Assembly (NCBI RefSeq): GCF_051414035.1 | Contig: NZ_JBLKNW010000002.1 | Span: 496,001-560,000 of the forward strand | Reading direction: 5' to 3' | DNA length: 64,000 bases | Source of the DNA: Halosimplex amylolyticum | GTDB taxonomy: Archaea > Halobacteriota > Halobacteria > Halobacteriales > Haloarculaceae | Part shown: one piece after another, positions 53,710 through 63,113 of the stretch | How positions within the stretch are numbered: position 1 is the stretch's first letter | How the letters are laid out: every line of letters begins with the position of its first letter | Notes under the pieces: generated by a model | Seen by the model: only the letters and a program-made list of their open reading frames with translations | Database searches by the model: none | Told to the model about the DNA's origin: nothing | Position numbers and translations under genes: made by a program

Positions 53710-55285
53710 GATCACGATCCTGTTCGACTTCGTCGCGGCGGTGGCGTTCGCGGCCGCGATCGTCGTCGGCGTCAGGAACTGGCGGGACACCGACCTCGAG
53801 CGCGGGTTCTGGGTTAACTTCGTGTTCGGCGCGAGCCTGGGCTTCCTGTGGACCAGTTCGGTGTTGCTGGAGTGGCTCGGCGTCATGCCCACGCTGATGG
53901 ACGCGCTGAGCGTGATGTTCCTCGGGACGACCATCGGCGTCTACGCGGTCGGGTCGACGGGGACGATGGCCGTGGTCGACGACATGAAGCAGGCGACCGC
54001 CAGGGCCGACAGTGCACGCCAGGAGGCGGTCGAACTCCAGGAAGAAGCTCAGGACGCGCGGCTGACGGCCGAGGAGTCGCGCGAAGCGGCCGAACGCGAG
54101 CGCGAGCAGGCCCGTCAGCTGAGCGAGACGCTGGAGCGCAAGGCGACGGAGTTCGGTGACGTAATGGCCGCGGCGGCCGCGGGCGATCTCACCCGGCGGA
54201 TGGACGCCGACGGCGAGAACGACGCGATGAACCAGATCGCCGAATCGTTCAACGAAATGATGGCAGACCTGGAGGAGACGCTCGTACAGATCCGGTCGTT
54301 CGCAGACGAGGTGCGGGACGCGAGCGGGGAAGTCACCGCGGGTACGAGCGAGAGCCAGTCCGCCAGCGAGCAGGTCGCCGACTCGATGCAGACGGTCTCC
54401 GCGGACACCGACGAACAGAACGAGCGCCTCCAGTCTGTTTCGACCGAGATGGGGACGCTCTCGGGCGCGATCGAAGAAGTCGCCGCCTCGGCCGACGAGC
54501 TGGCGCACGCGACCGAGGAGTCGGTCCAGGTCGGCGAACGCGGCCGCGAGTCCGCCAGCGGGGCGCTCTCCGAACTGGACGCCGTCGAGGCGAAGGCCGA
54601 CGAGACCGTCGACGAGGTCGACTCGCTGGCCGCCGAGATGGACGAGATCGGCGACGTCGTCGACATGATCGCCGAGATCGCGGAGCAGACGAACATGCTC
54701 GCGCTCAACGCGTCGATCGAGGCCGCTCGGGCCGGCGAGGCCGGGGAGGGCTTCGCCGTCGTCGCCGACGAGATCAAGGGGCTGGCCAGTGAGGCCGCCG
54801 ACGCCACGGACGAGGTCGAACAGCTCATCACCGACATCCAGACGTCGACCGACGAGACGGTCGTCAACATCCGCGAGATGGGCGACCGCGTCGAGGCCGG
54901 CACCGCGACGACGGGGGAAGCGCTGGACGCGCTCGACGAGATGGCCGACACCGTCCGGACGGCCCACGACAGCATCCGCGAGATCAGCGAGGCCACCGAC
55001 GACCAGGCGGCCTCCACGGAGGAAGTCGCCAGTATGGTCGACGAAGTCTCCGAGATGGCCAGTCGCATCGACGCGGAGTCCGACCAGGTCTCCGCGGCCG
55101 CCGAGGAACAGACCGCCTCGCTCACGCAGGCGACCGAGAACGCCCACTCGATGTCCGACCGCGCGGACGATCTGCGGGACTTGCTCGACGAGTTCGTCGT
55201 CGGGGATGCGGACCACGCGGACGACTCCTCGATCCGTGCGGCGACCGACGGCGGCCCGCCCGCTCGCGACGATCCGACGGCCTGA
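53702..55285 (+). CDS. Haloarchaeal methyl-accepting transducer (Htr)
   Basis: A 527-residue chemotaxis-type signal transducer. Three predicted membrane helices (about 6-24, 36-60 and 67-88) lack a large extracellular domain. A coiled coil (about 95-150) and a HAMP-like region (about 150-205) lead to a long MCP signalling domain, with the conserved hairpin EIAEQTNMLALNASIEAARAG near 321-341. It would pass signals to CheA/CheW, which are not encoded here. With no ligand domain, it probably senses through the membrane or through the 98-residue partner. Confidence 0.92.
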   Translation: MVEITILFDFVAAVAFAAAIVVGVRNWRDTDLERGFWVNFVFGASLGFLWTSSVLLEWLGVMPTLMDALSVMFLGTTIGVYAVGSTGTMAVVDDMKQATARADSARQEAVELQEEAQDARLTAEESREAAEREREQARQLSETLERKATEFGDVMAAAAAGDLTRRMDADGENDAMNQIAESFNEMMADLEETLVQIRSFADEVRDASGEVTAGTSESQSASEQVADSMQTVSADTDEQNERLQSVSTEMGTLSGAIEEVAASADELAHATEESVQVGERGRESASGALSELDAVEAKADETVDEVDSLAAEMDEIGDVVDMIAEIAEQTNMLALNASIEAARAGEAGEGFAVVADEIKGLASEAADATDEVEQLITDIQTSTDETVVNIREMGDRVEAGTATTGEALDALDEMADTVRTAHDSIREISEATDDQAASTEEVASMVDEVSEMASRIDAESDQVSAAAEEQTASLTQATENAHSMSDRADDLRDLLDEFVVGDADHADDSSIRAATDGGPPARDDPTA

Positions 55286-55522
55286 ATCGCGTCCGCGCCA
55301 CCTCGGAGTTTCGCGTCCCCACACCTGTCCACACTGGCGGTTCGTTCGGCGCCGCGCACCCCCCGGACTGCCACGGCGATGCCGACGCTGTTTTCACGGG
55401 TCGCTCCGTATTTCCGCCGACAGCCCTGCCTCGACAACTCCTCTCAACTGACTCGCTGTTCCATTTCTGAGACGCATTCCGCATTCGGTATACTTATCGG
55501 CCGGTATCGACTATTCGCAGGT

Positions 55523-56254
55523 ATGGCAGGTATCACGGCGTCGTCGGTCGGGCACGCCGAGCGAGCGACGCTCAAGGCGCTGGCGTTGCAGGGCGGGCTC
55601 GACGGCGACCAGAAGGTCTCGTGTTCGGCGCTGGCCGACCGCCTCGACGCGTCGACGCAGACGGCCTCGCGGCGCCTCCAGCGGCTCGAGGAAGCCGACC
55701 TCATCGAGCGGGAGATCGTCAGCGACGGGCAGTGGGTGACGGTCACCGAGGCCGGACAGCGCGCGCTCCAGCGCGAGTACGCCGACTACCGTCGCATCTT
55801 CGAGCGCGACGCGAGCGTCGAACTGCACGGCTCGATCACGAGCGGGATGGGCGAGGGTCGCCACTACATCTCGCTGCCGGGCTACATGCGCCAGTTCGAG
55901 GAGAAACTCGGCTACGAGCCGTTCTTGGGGACGCTCAACGTCGAACTGTCCGAGGAGAGCGTCCGCGAGCGCGGCCGTCTCTCCTCGTTCGAGCCCATCG
56001 TCATCGAGGGCTGGGAAGACGACGAGCGGACGTACGGCCCGGCGTACTGCTACCCCGCGTCCGTCGAGAGCGAGGCTTCAGCCTCGGGAGGCGGCGAAGC
56101 CGCCGGTCGCTTCGCCGACGCCCACGTCATCACACCGGAGCGCACGCACCACGGCGACGACCAGCTCGAAGTGATCGCCCCGGTGAAGCTCCGCGAGGAA
56201 CTCGGCCTGGAAGACGGCTCCCCACTCACCATCGATGTCACCGAACAGCGATAG
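55523..56254 (+). CDS. rbkR: CTP-dependent riboflavin kinase with regulatory HTH (RbkR)
   Basis: A 243-residue bifunctional protein. The N-terminal winged helix-turn-helix (about 10-85, ADRLDASTQTASRRLQRLEEADLIER) binds DNA. The C-terminal archaeal kinase domain (G-M-G-E-G-R-H-Y near 110, GTLNVEL near 140) phosphorylates riboflavin to FMN with CTP. It is known in archaea as a repressor of riboflavin genes, consistent with the ribB gene next door. ATG 55523 lies about 30 bases after GTATACTTATC, the probable promoter. A poorly conserved acidic/Gly insert is at about 180-193. Confidence 0.93.
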   Translation: MAGITASSVGHAERATLKALALQGGLDGDQKVSCSALADRLDASTQTASRRLQRLEEADLIEREIVSDGQWVTVTEAGQRALQREYADYRRIFERDASVELHGSITSGMGEGRHYISLPGYMRQFEEKLGYEPFLGTLNVELSEESVRERGRLSSFEPIVIEGWEDDERTYGPAYCYPASVESEASASGGGEAAGRFADAHVITPERTHHGDDQLEVIAPVKLREELGLEDGSPLTIDVTEQR

Positions 56255-56255
56255 C

Positions 56256-56924
56256 ATGACCGGCGACGCATCGACCGCGGCCGCGAGCGTCGAGCGAGCG
56301 ATGGACGCGCTCCGCCGCGGCGAACCGATCCTCGTCCACGACGCGGCGGACCGCGAGGGCGAAACCGACCTGATCTACCCCGCCGGCGCCGTCACCCCCG
56401 ACGCCGTCGCGCGGATGCGCAACGACGCCGGCGGCCTGGTCTGCGTCGCGCTCGACGACGCGGTCGCCGCCGCCTTCGAGTTACCGTACGTGCAGAACGT
56501 GCTCGACCACCCCGCCGCGGCCGACCACGAACTGGGCTACGACGACCGCTCGTCGTTCTCCCTGACCGTGAACCACCGGGACACCTACACCGGGATCACC
56601 GACGAGGATCGCGCGCTGACGATCACGGAACTCGCCGCCGCCGCCACCGACCCGGGGGACGCGGACTTCGCGAGCGAGTTCCGCGCACCGGGTCACGTCC
56701 ACGTCCTCCGCGCCGCGCCGGGACTCCTCGCCGACCGCGAGGGCCACACGGAACTCGCCGTCGCGCTCGCCGAGGCCGCGGACCTCCCGCCCGCGATGGT
56801 CGTCTGTGAAATGCTCGACGACGACACGGGCGGCGCCCTCTCGCCGGCAGGTGCCCGGACCTACGCCGACCGCGAAGGACTGGTCTACGTCGAGGGCAGC
56901 GCCGTCATCGACCGGCTCGGATAA
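56256..56924 (+). CDS. ribB: 3,4-dihydroxy-2-butanone-4-phosphate synthase
   Basis: Makes the four-carbon precursor of riboflavin from ribulose 5-phosphate. The 222-residue product has the signature D-R-E-G-E-T-D-L near 34-41, TVNHRDTYTGI near 107 and RAPGHVHVLRA near 142. An alternative ATG at 56235 would overlap the end of rbkR by 20 bases; 56256 sits one base after the rbkR stop and matches family N-termini. The pair forms a riboflavin operon, likely controlled by RbkR. Confidence 0.94.
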   Translation: MTGDASTAAASVERAMDALRRGEPILVHDAADREGETDLIYPAGAVTPDAVARMRNDAGGLVCVALDDAVAAAFELPYVQNVLDHPAAADHELGYDDRSSFSLTVNHRDTYTGITDEDRALTITELAAAATDPGDADFASEFRAPGHVHVLRAAPGLLADREGHTELAVALAEAADLPPAMVVCEMLDDDTGGALSPAGARTYADREGLVYVEGSAVIDRLG

Positions 56925-58666
56925 CCCCGCGACCGATCGCTTCTCCCGACCCCGACTTCGACTCCCACGTCGAGATACTGGAGAGTTCTCCGTCCGCAGA
57001 AGGGACGACGAGAGACGGTTCTCGGCGCTCGTTCGTCCGCGAGATCGCTTCTCGACAGGGGATGACCGAGATAGCTGGCGGAGAACGAGGAGATCTGTCT
57101 AGCGCGACCCGCCACAGACGGCTGCGACTCTAAATATGATCGTACGCTAGTACGTAGGGGGAATTAACTGAGATTAGACACATATCTCCCTCTCTGGAAA
57201 CCCGCTTTCTCGTCCTCTCGGCATGCTACCAGATCCGTTTCACGAAGAGAAACGTGTGGTTTCGCCCGTTCGCTCCGAACGTTGCCTCCCCAGGCGTCGG
57301 ATCTCTCACCCCGGTCCAGTGGACGAACGGCGAAACCGCGAGATGGGTGCCTCCCGCACGACCGGGTACCGGATGCAGACAGTACTCAACGGCGTTTCGG
57401 GGCGGATTCTGCCCCTGTTCGCGGCGAGTCGGATCTCCCACTGTGAGTCATGGCAATGGGACTGGCCGCTCCGTCTGTCCGCGTTTACACGAGACTGGAT
57501 GTGTTTGTTAAATCTACCGGTCTTCCCCATCGATCGCTGGTACGGCCCGCCCAACTGGCGACGGTCCTCACCCCGAGTGTCACTGCTGGCCGACGGGAGC
57601 TCGCCCGCAGTCGACCCGCACTGTGGACGTGCCGGGTTCGACGCCGTCAGGAGTCACTGTCCGCTTCGTTCGCCAGCTGAAATCAGAGAACCGGTGACGC
57701 CCCCGCGGGCCGGGCGGCATGGCTTACAGGGGTTCGAACGCCACTCCGTCCAGGTGCGCGATCGTCACCGGACTCTCGGCGGAGATTCGCTCTTTCGGCG
57801 GGGCTGTGCCCGTTCGGCGTCTGCTGGTCGAACCTGACTGGCTTTCCGCGAGAGCGTCAACACGTCCGACACTATCTGTTTCAGTCGATGAAACGATCCG
57901 CCGTACCGATACGCCTCGTTCGCTGCTTCCGAACTCGCAGATATCGGCCGTGGCGGACCGCTGTACCGTAGTATTCGCAGAAACAACGGCAGGGCCTCGG
58001 GGACTCCGTCGACGTCGCTCTACGCGGGGGGTGGCTATTACAGTCGTATGGACGTAATGCTTATGCGCTCCGACCATCCTTCTCGATCCTTCTGGCCGGT
58101 CGTCATCCGCCGCTGATCGCCCTGAGAGGATATCTGCGTCACTGGTTCCGCTTCAGTGCTGGATCAGGAGCACTCACTGGTTGCCGTGGGTACCGGGATG
58201 CGCCAAAACACGTCCGTCACTATGTTATGATGGGCTCAAATCAGATATATTATTATAGAATTTTTCTATCAGTTGGCTACCGCACACGGGAATGTCTCGT
58301 GACGAGTCGATGCGAACGCAGCCAAACGAGGTCGTCTTCGGGGGCACGCCCGATCTCAGAACACCTCGTCAGGCTGGTCGTCTGCAGCTTCGTGGGCGGC
58401 GAACGCCGCCGGAGCACCTTCGACCGGCCGCAGGCGCCGGAACTGTCCGACGCTCTGTGACCGGCCGCACCGGCGATTCTCCAGGCTGGGTGACTCTCCA
58501 GGGTACACGGGCCGAACGCCGCGTGCAATGTCACGGACTCGCACGGAGCGTCAACACTCTTTACAGCGGGGTCGCAACACCCCGACATGGACGGATCGAG
58601 CGGCGCCGACGCCGGCGGACTGACAACGTATAAATCGGGGGCGCCCATCACCGGGAGGTACGACCC
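56925..58666. other. 1742-bp stretch without a recognisable gene
   Basis: Frames of up to about 200 residues exist on both strands, but they overlap one another, are rich in Arg, Ser and Trp, and lack the acidic bias of the real genes here. AT-rich islands occur at 57130-57185 and 58220-58275. A perfect hairpin AGTGCT-N8-AGCACT is near 58155-58174. No tRNA, rRNA or transposase similarity is seen. It may hold a non-coding RNA or decayed genes. Confidence 0.5.
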
Positions 58667-59605
58667 ATGACCGAGCGCCCAGAGATGTTTCAGGGGGTCG
58701 ACGAACTCTGGATGGACGGCGAGTTCGTCGACTTCGACGACGCACAGATACACGTCCTCACCCACGGCCTGCACTACGGCTCGGGCATCTTCGAGGGCGT
58801 GCGCTGTTACGACACGAGCGACGGCCCCGCGATCTTCCGCTGGGAGGAGCACCTCGAACGGTTCTACCAGTCGGGCAAGCCCTACGATCTGGAGATCCCC
58901 TTCGAGCCCGAGGAGATCACCGAAGCGACCGTCGAGCTGATCCGTCGTGAGGGCCTCGAATCCTGTTATATCCGCCCGATCGCTTTCTACGGCTACGAAT
59001 CGCTGGGCGTGAGCCCCGGCGACTGCCCGACGCGGGTCGCTATCGGCGTCTGGCCGTGGGGCGCGTATCTCGGCGAAGACGCCCTGGAGAACGGCGTCGA
59101 CGTGATGGTCTCCTCGTGGCGCAAGCACGCCTCCAGCCAGATCCCCACCAACGCCAAGACCACCGGCCTCTACGTCAACTCCCTGCTCGCCACCGAGGAG
59201 GCCAAAGGCAACGGCTACACCGAGGCGATCGTCCTCAACAAGGAGGGCAACGTCGCCGAGGGCCCCGGCGAGAACCTCTTTCTCGTCCGCGACGGCGAGA
59301 TCTTCACGCCCGGACTCGCCGAGTCCATCCTCGACGGCATCACCCGCCGCACCGCCATCGAACTCGCCGAGGACATGGGGTACACCGTCCACGACGAGGC
59401 GACCATCTCCCGCGGCGAACTGTACACCGCCGACGAGCTGTTCTTCACCGGCACCGCCGCGGAGGTCACGCCCATCCGCAGCGTCGACGACAACGTGATC
59501 GGCGAGGGGACCAGGGGCCCGGTCACCGAGGACATCCAGTCGCAGTTCTTCGACCTCGTCGAGGGCCGTCTCGACGGCTACGACGACTGGTTCACCTACG
59601 TCTGA
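58667..59605 (+). CDS. ilvE: Branched-chain amino acid aminotransferase
   Basis: Transaminates leucine, isoleucine and valine with 2-oxoglutarate. The 312-residue fold-type IV PLP enzyme has PLP Lys164 in T-N-A-K-T-T-G-L-Y, E-G-P-G-E-N-L-F near 200, and G-T-A-A-E-V-T-P-I near 262. GTATAAATC about 35 bases upstream and GGAGG ten bases before the ATG support the start. D-alanine aminotransferase-like relatives are less likely, given the N-terminal HYGSGIFEGVR motif. Confidence 0.94.
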   Translation: MTERPEMFQGVDELWMDGEFVDFDDAQIHVLTHGLHYGSGIFEGVRCYDTSDGPAIFRWEEHLERFYQSGKPYDLEIPFEPEEITEATVELIRREGLESCYIRPIAFYGYESLGVSPGDCPTRVAIGVWPWGAYLGEDALENGVDVMVSSWRKHASSQIPTNAKTTGLYVNSLLATEEAKGNGYTEAIVLNKEGNVAEGPGENLFLVRDGEIFTPGLAESILDGITRRTAIELAEDMGYTVHDEATISRGELYTADELFFTGTAAEVTPIRSVDDNVIGEGTRGPVTEDIQSQFFDLVEGRLDGYDDWFTYV

Positions 59606-59894
59606 CGGCGCTCGCCCGCAGTATCGACCGCGCGGCTCTCGGTGGCAGACCACCGTTCGTCGCCGCCTTGCGTTCGCAGGCTCCTTCGTGCGTCGCGGCT
59701 CCGAGGGTTCCGGGACGGGCGCCCGCTCGACCGTGATATCGCCGGACTCCGCCGAGGAGGTTAAACAGTTAGGGGTAACGGTCAGGGGTCTTCTCGCCTG
59801 ATATCTGGTAGATGCAACCCACGAGTAACCGCAGCAGTCACGGCCGGCGCGTACGAACCGCCGAAGACCATCCTGCGCCGGGGGTGACACGACG

Positions 59895-60149
59895 ATGGCA
59901 CTGACTGCTCGACTACGCTCCGTACTGAACGACGCTCGGGAGCGCGCGGGCCGCGCGGACGACTCGGACGACGCGCCGCGACCCGGTGGCGCGGGTTCGG
60001 CCGACCGCGCCGAGTCGCGCGACGTCCCCGAGACGAGCCTCTACGAGTGCGTCACGTGCGACACCGTCTACGTCGCCGAGGAGAAGTCCACCTGTTCGAC
60101 CTGCGGGAACGACGTCGAGGAGGTCTCGGCGACGCTCTCCCGCGAGTGA
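59895..60149 (+). CDS. Small zinc-ribbon protein
   Basis: An 84-residue protein with a charged, disordered-looking first half and a C-terminal zinc ribbon formed by Cys52, Cys55, Cys67 and Cys70 (YECVTC...CSTCG). Such rubredoxin-like mini-proteins are common and mostly uncharacterised in haloarchaea. No clear promoter is seen immediately upstream; a GGTTAAAC element lies about 135 bases before. Confidence 0.75.
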   Translation: MALTARLRSVLNDARERAGRADDSDDAPRPGGAGSADRAESRDVPETSLYECVTCDTVYVAEEKSTCSTCGNDVEEVSATLSRE

Positions 60150-60172
60150 CCGACCGACCAGTTCCGCGTCGA

Positions 60173-61003
60173 TCAGTCGCCCCCGTCCCGACTCGATCCG
60201 TCCCGTTCGCCAGCTCCGCGTCCGCCCTCGTCGTTCGCCGCGCCGAACGGGTCGGACGCCGTCTCGGTCCCGTCCGTCGAGTCGCCGGCGGTTTCCGCTG
60301 AGCCCGTCGAATCCCCGGCGGCCATCCGTTCTTCGACCCGTTCCAGCGCTTCCCGCGTCGCCCGGAGTTCGGCGACGAGTTCGTCCAGCTGGTCGGCGCT
60401 CGCGGCCCGTCGGTCCCCCGCTGCGCCGTCGCCGCCGGTGCCGTCACTGGCGCCGCGGCCGCCGCCGAACTCCCGCTGGACGCGGGAGATCCGCTCGCGC
60501 ACCTCGCGGGCGTCCTCCACGTCGTCGAAGGAGATGTCGGCACCGGAACTCCCGGCGGTGCTGATGTCGATGGTCCCGAAGCCCAGCTGTTTGCCCCAGA
60601 ACGACTGCGTGAACTCCGTGTTCTGGATGCGATCGAGGTCGACGCTCTCGATGTTCGTCGAGAGGATCCCCCGTTTGACGTACAGCGAGCGGTTCGTGAC
60701 CACGTAGTCGGTGTGCGTGATCGACAGGTACGACACCGGCGCAGCGAGCAGGACGATGAGTCCCACCAGAACGGGGATCAGGACGATCCCGGTGACGACG
60801 GTGCCGACCATCCGCAACTTCGTCGGTTCGCCCACCCAGACGACCTCCTCGCCGGGTTCCAGCGAGAGCCACTCCGAGACGTCCGAGTCGGCCGCCTCCG
60901 CGGCCCGGTCGACGACCGACGCGTCGCTCGCGGACCGCTCCCCACTGTCGTCGCCGATTCCGTCATCGGACCGACCGCCGTCCGACCCCTGTCCATCGCT
61001 CAT
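60173..61003 (-). CDS. PH-domain (bPH2/YdbS-like) membrane protein
   Basis: A 276-residue membrane protein. An acidic N-terminus is followed by WLSLEPGEEVVWVGEPTK, a membrane segment (about 68-93) and a bacterial PH-like domain with THTDYVVTNRSLYVKRGIL and DLDRIQNTEFTQ. The C-terminus is a long acidic, low-complexity tail with a short coiled coil (about 203-230). Its ATG overlaps the TGA of the paralogous gene upstream, so the two are made together and may form a heteromeric complex. Function is unknown. Confidence 0.85.
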   Translation of the reverse strand: MSDGQGSDGGRSDDGIGDDSGERSASDASVVDRAAEAADSDVSEWLSLEPGEEVVWVGEPTKLRMVGTVVTGIVLIPVLVGLIVLLAAPVSYLSITHTDYVVTNRSLYVKRGILSTNIESVDLDRIQNTEFTQSFWGKQLGFGTIDISTAGSSGADISFDDVEDAREVRERISRVQREFGGGRGASDGTGGDGAAGDRRAASADQLDELVAELRATREALERVEERMAAGDSTGSAETAGDSTDGTETASDPFGAANDEGGRGAGERDGSSRDGGD

Positions 61004-61650
61004 GCGTGCTCCTCCATCCGTTCGGCGACGGCGCGGAGGCGGCGCGCCTCCGTCAGCAGCGCGGCCATCGCCTCGCCGTCGAGTTCGCCCGTCTCCGCGG
61101 CGGACGAGCGTTCCTCTCCGCGGGCCGCTTCGGCGGCGCGGACCTGTTCCTGCAGTCGGTCCCGGAACGTCTCCGGGTCCGTCAGGTCGGTGATCGACAG
61201 ATCCGCCCCGCCGCTGCCGGCGGTGCTGATCGACACCGTCCCGTAGTCGAAGACGTTGCCCGTGACGTCCTTGTGCAGGGTCGTGTTCTGGACGCGGTCG
61301 ACGCCGACGCTGGTGACCGTCTCGGAGAAGACCCCCGCTTTCCGATAGATCCGCCGGTTCGTCAGCACGTAGTCGGTGTGTTCGACCCTGAGGTACGCGA
61401 ACGCCGCCGATCCGACCTGCGAAAGCGCGATCAGCACGGCGATTCCCCAGACGATCGAGTTGGAACTTCCCGAGAGGCCATCGATACCGGGCAGATTCCC
61501 CGTGCTGACGGCGATCGCCCCGCCGAACGCCAGCAGCGTCAGGATCGCCCCTCCCGCGACCGTGCCCGCGATGCGCCACACTCGGGGTTGCCCGGTCCAG
61601 ACGACCTCCTCGTCCGGATCGAGCGAGAGCCACTCGTACTCGGTTGTCAT
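61000..61650 (-). CDS. PH-domain (bPH2/YdbS-like) membrane protein, upstream paralogue
   Basis: A 216-residue paralogue of the next gene: EWLSLDPDEEVVWTGQPR, two membrane segments (about 25-50 and 62-85), then EHTDYVLTNRRIYRKAG and GVDRVQNTTLHK of the PH-like domain, ending in a short helical tail. ATG 61650 is preferred over 61686 because TTTTATC lies about 26 bases upstream on the minus strand. Part of a two-gene operon. Confidence 0.85.
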   Translation of the reverse strand: MTTEYEWLSLDPDEEVVWTGQPRVWRIAGTVAGGAILTLLAFGGAIAVSTGNLPGIDGLSGSSNSIVWGIAVLIALSQVGSAAFAYLRVEHTDYVLTNRRIYRKAGVFSETVTSVGVDRVQNTTLHKDVTGNVFDYGTVSISTAGSGGADLSITDLTDPETFRDRLQEQVRAAEAARGEERSSAAETGELDGEAMAALLTEARRLRAVAERMEEHA

Positions 61651-61734
61651 ATCGCGAGGGTGGTACTGTCGGGGAGATAAAACCACGGGACGGGCGCCGA
61701 CGACGCGCTCGCCCGCCGATCCCGCGTTCCGCGC

Positions 61735-62958
61735 TCAGAAGTCCAGCCAGCCGACCGTGAACGACAGGTCGACCTCCGCGCCGTCGACGGTCACCGTCCC
61801 CGAGAGCTTCGTCTGCTTGCCGCGCAGGTCGAGGAGGGCCTCGCCGTCGAGCGGTTCCCGCGCGGACACGACCGTCCGCTCGCCGCCTTCCTCGCGGACG
61901 CCGACGAACAGCGACTCGCCGGGGTCGAGGGACTCCTCCAGCGTGACCGTCACCTCGGTGTCGTTGTGTCTGAATGCGAACTCGGCGCCGGCCGGGACGG
62001 CCGCTCCGCCGGTCAGCGTCACGTTGAGGGCGGTGCCGTCCGGCGTCTTCTCGGCGACGCCGCGTGGCACGCTGTCGAACCACGGCGGTCGCGGCACCGT
62101 CTCGACGCCCCACTCGTAGTCGTAGTCGTAGCCGTCGGCGACCGACTCGTTCTCGCCGACCTCGCCGTGCAGGCGGTGGATCCGGCCGCTGTCGTCGACG
62201 AGCAGCCGTCCCGTGTAGTGGCCGAGCGTCGATCCGGCGCCCTTCGTGCCGGTCATCCGCAGTTCGTGGAGCGTCCGCCCGTCGACGTCGGTCGTGCCGG
62301 CCCACTCGTAGTTGCCCGACGACAGTCGGACAGCGAGCGCGAAGGTGATCGTCCCCGTCGGGTCGTCGAGCCCCATCGTCGTGTTGTGCGTCGCCGACAC
62401 CCTGTAGGGCGGGCCGAAGTACGTCCGGTTCGTCACCCTGACGCCGTCGCGGTACCAGGTGACGCCCTCGGCCGTCCGCTCGTAGCTCGTCCCGTCGGCG
62501 TGGTAGAGCACCCGCGTGTCGTTGCCGTTGCGGTGGTCGAGGCGCCACCCCGACTCGTTGGCCGTCTCGATGTGGGCGACCAGCACTCGCGTCTCGTTGA
62601 CCTCCCCGTCCTCCGCGACGCCCGGCGGGAGCGACTGCCCGTCGCTCGGCGTCGGGAGCGACTCGGGGGTGAGCGTCGGCATCGGCGTCCCCGTGGCCGT
62701 CGCCGCCGGCGTCTCCGTCGGGCCGGGCGTCGCCGACTCGGTCGACCCCACTGTCGCGTCAGCCGACCCGTCGCCGTCCGCGTCGGCGCTCTGTTCCTCG
62801 GTGGCCGTCGGATCACCGGTCGACGCCGCGCTCGCGGTCGATCCCATCTGGTCCGTCGCCGTCGGGTCGGGCGTCGCGGTCCCGCCGCCGATCGCCGCAC
62901 AGCCCGACAGGACTACGAGCGCCGCGACCACCAGTGTCATCCCCCAGTCACGTCGCAT
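61735..62958 (-). CDS. Secreted lipoprotein of unknown function
   Basis: A 407-residue protein with an N-terminal hydrophobic stretch and lipobox V-L-S-G-C (Cys at about 20), so it should be lipid-anchored outside. A Thr/Ala/Pro/Asp-rich linker (about 25-115) follows, then a beta-rich domain with repeated T-Y and R-L-H segments (RLDHRNGNDTRVLYHADGTSYERTAEG). This resembles the LolA/LppX-like outer-surface fold seen in many haloarchaeal lipoproteins. ATG 62958 follows minus-strand CTATACG by about 25 bases. Ligand and function are unknown. Confidence 0.78.
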   Translation of the reverse strand: MRRDWGMTLVVAALVVLSGCAAIGGGTATPDPTATDQMGSTASAASTGDPTATEEQSADADGDGSADATVGSTESATPGPTETPAATATGTPMPTLTPESLPTPSDGQSLPPGVAEDGEVNETRVLVAHIETANESGWRLDHRNGNDTRVLYHADGTSYERTAEGVTWYRDGVRVTNRTYFGPPYRVSATHNTTMGLDDPTGTITFALAVRLSSGNYEWAGTTDVDGRTLHELRMTGTKGAGSTLGHYTGRLLVDDSGRIHRLHGEVGENESVADGYDYDYEWGVETVPRPPWFDSVPRGVAEKTPDGTALNVTLTGGAAVPAGAEFAFRHNDTEVTVTLEESLDPGESLFVGVREEGGERTVVSAREPLDGEALLDLRGKQTKLSGTVTVDGAEVDLSFTVGWLDF

Positions 62959-63113
62959 ACAGCGACCGGCCGGCCGCGCCCGTATAGTCGATTTCGGTTC
63001 GCCGCCGTGCCAGCGACCGGTCGAGGGATCGCGGCGGTCCCGCTGACCGGGAGCGAGAGACTTCCACTCGCCCGAACAGTAAACCACATGTGCGCAGGTG
63101 TCAATTGGCCTGT

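Noticed and set aside
57720..57745. GGTTCGAAC, resembling a tRNA T-loop
   Set aside because: Flanking bases cannot form the T stem and no acceptor or anticodon arm is present.
57223..57837. A 204-codon forward frame in the long spacer
   Set aside because: Trp/Arg/Ser-rich composition without haloarchaeal acidic bias; conflicting frames on the other strand; no promoter at the right distance that is better than background.
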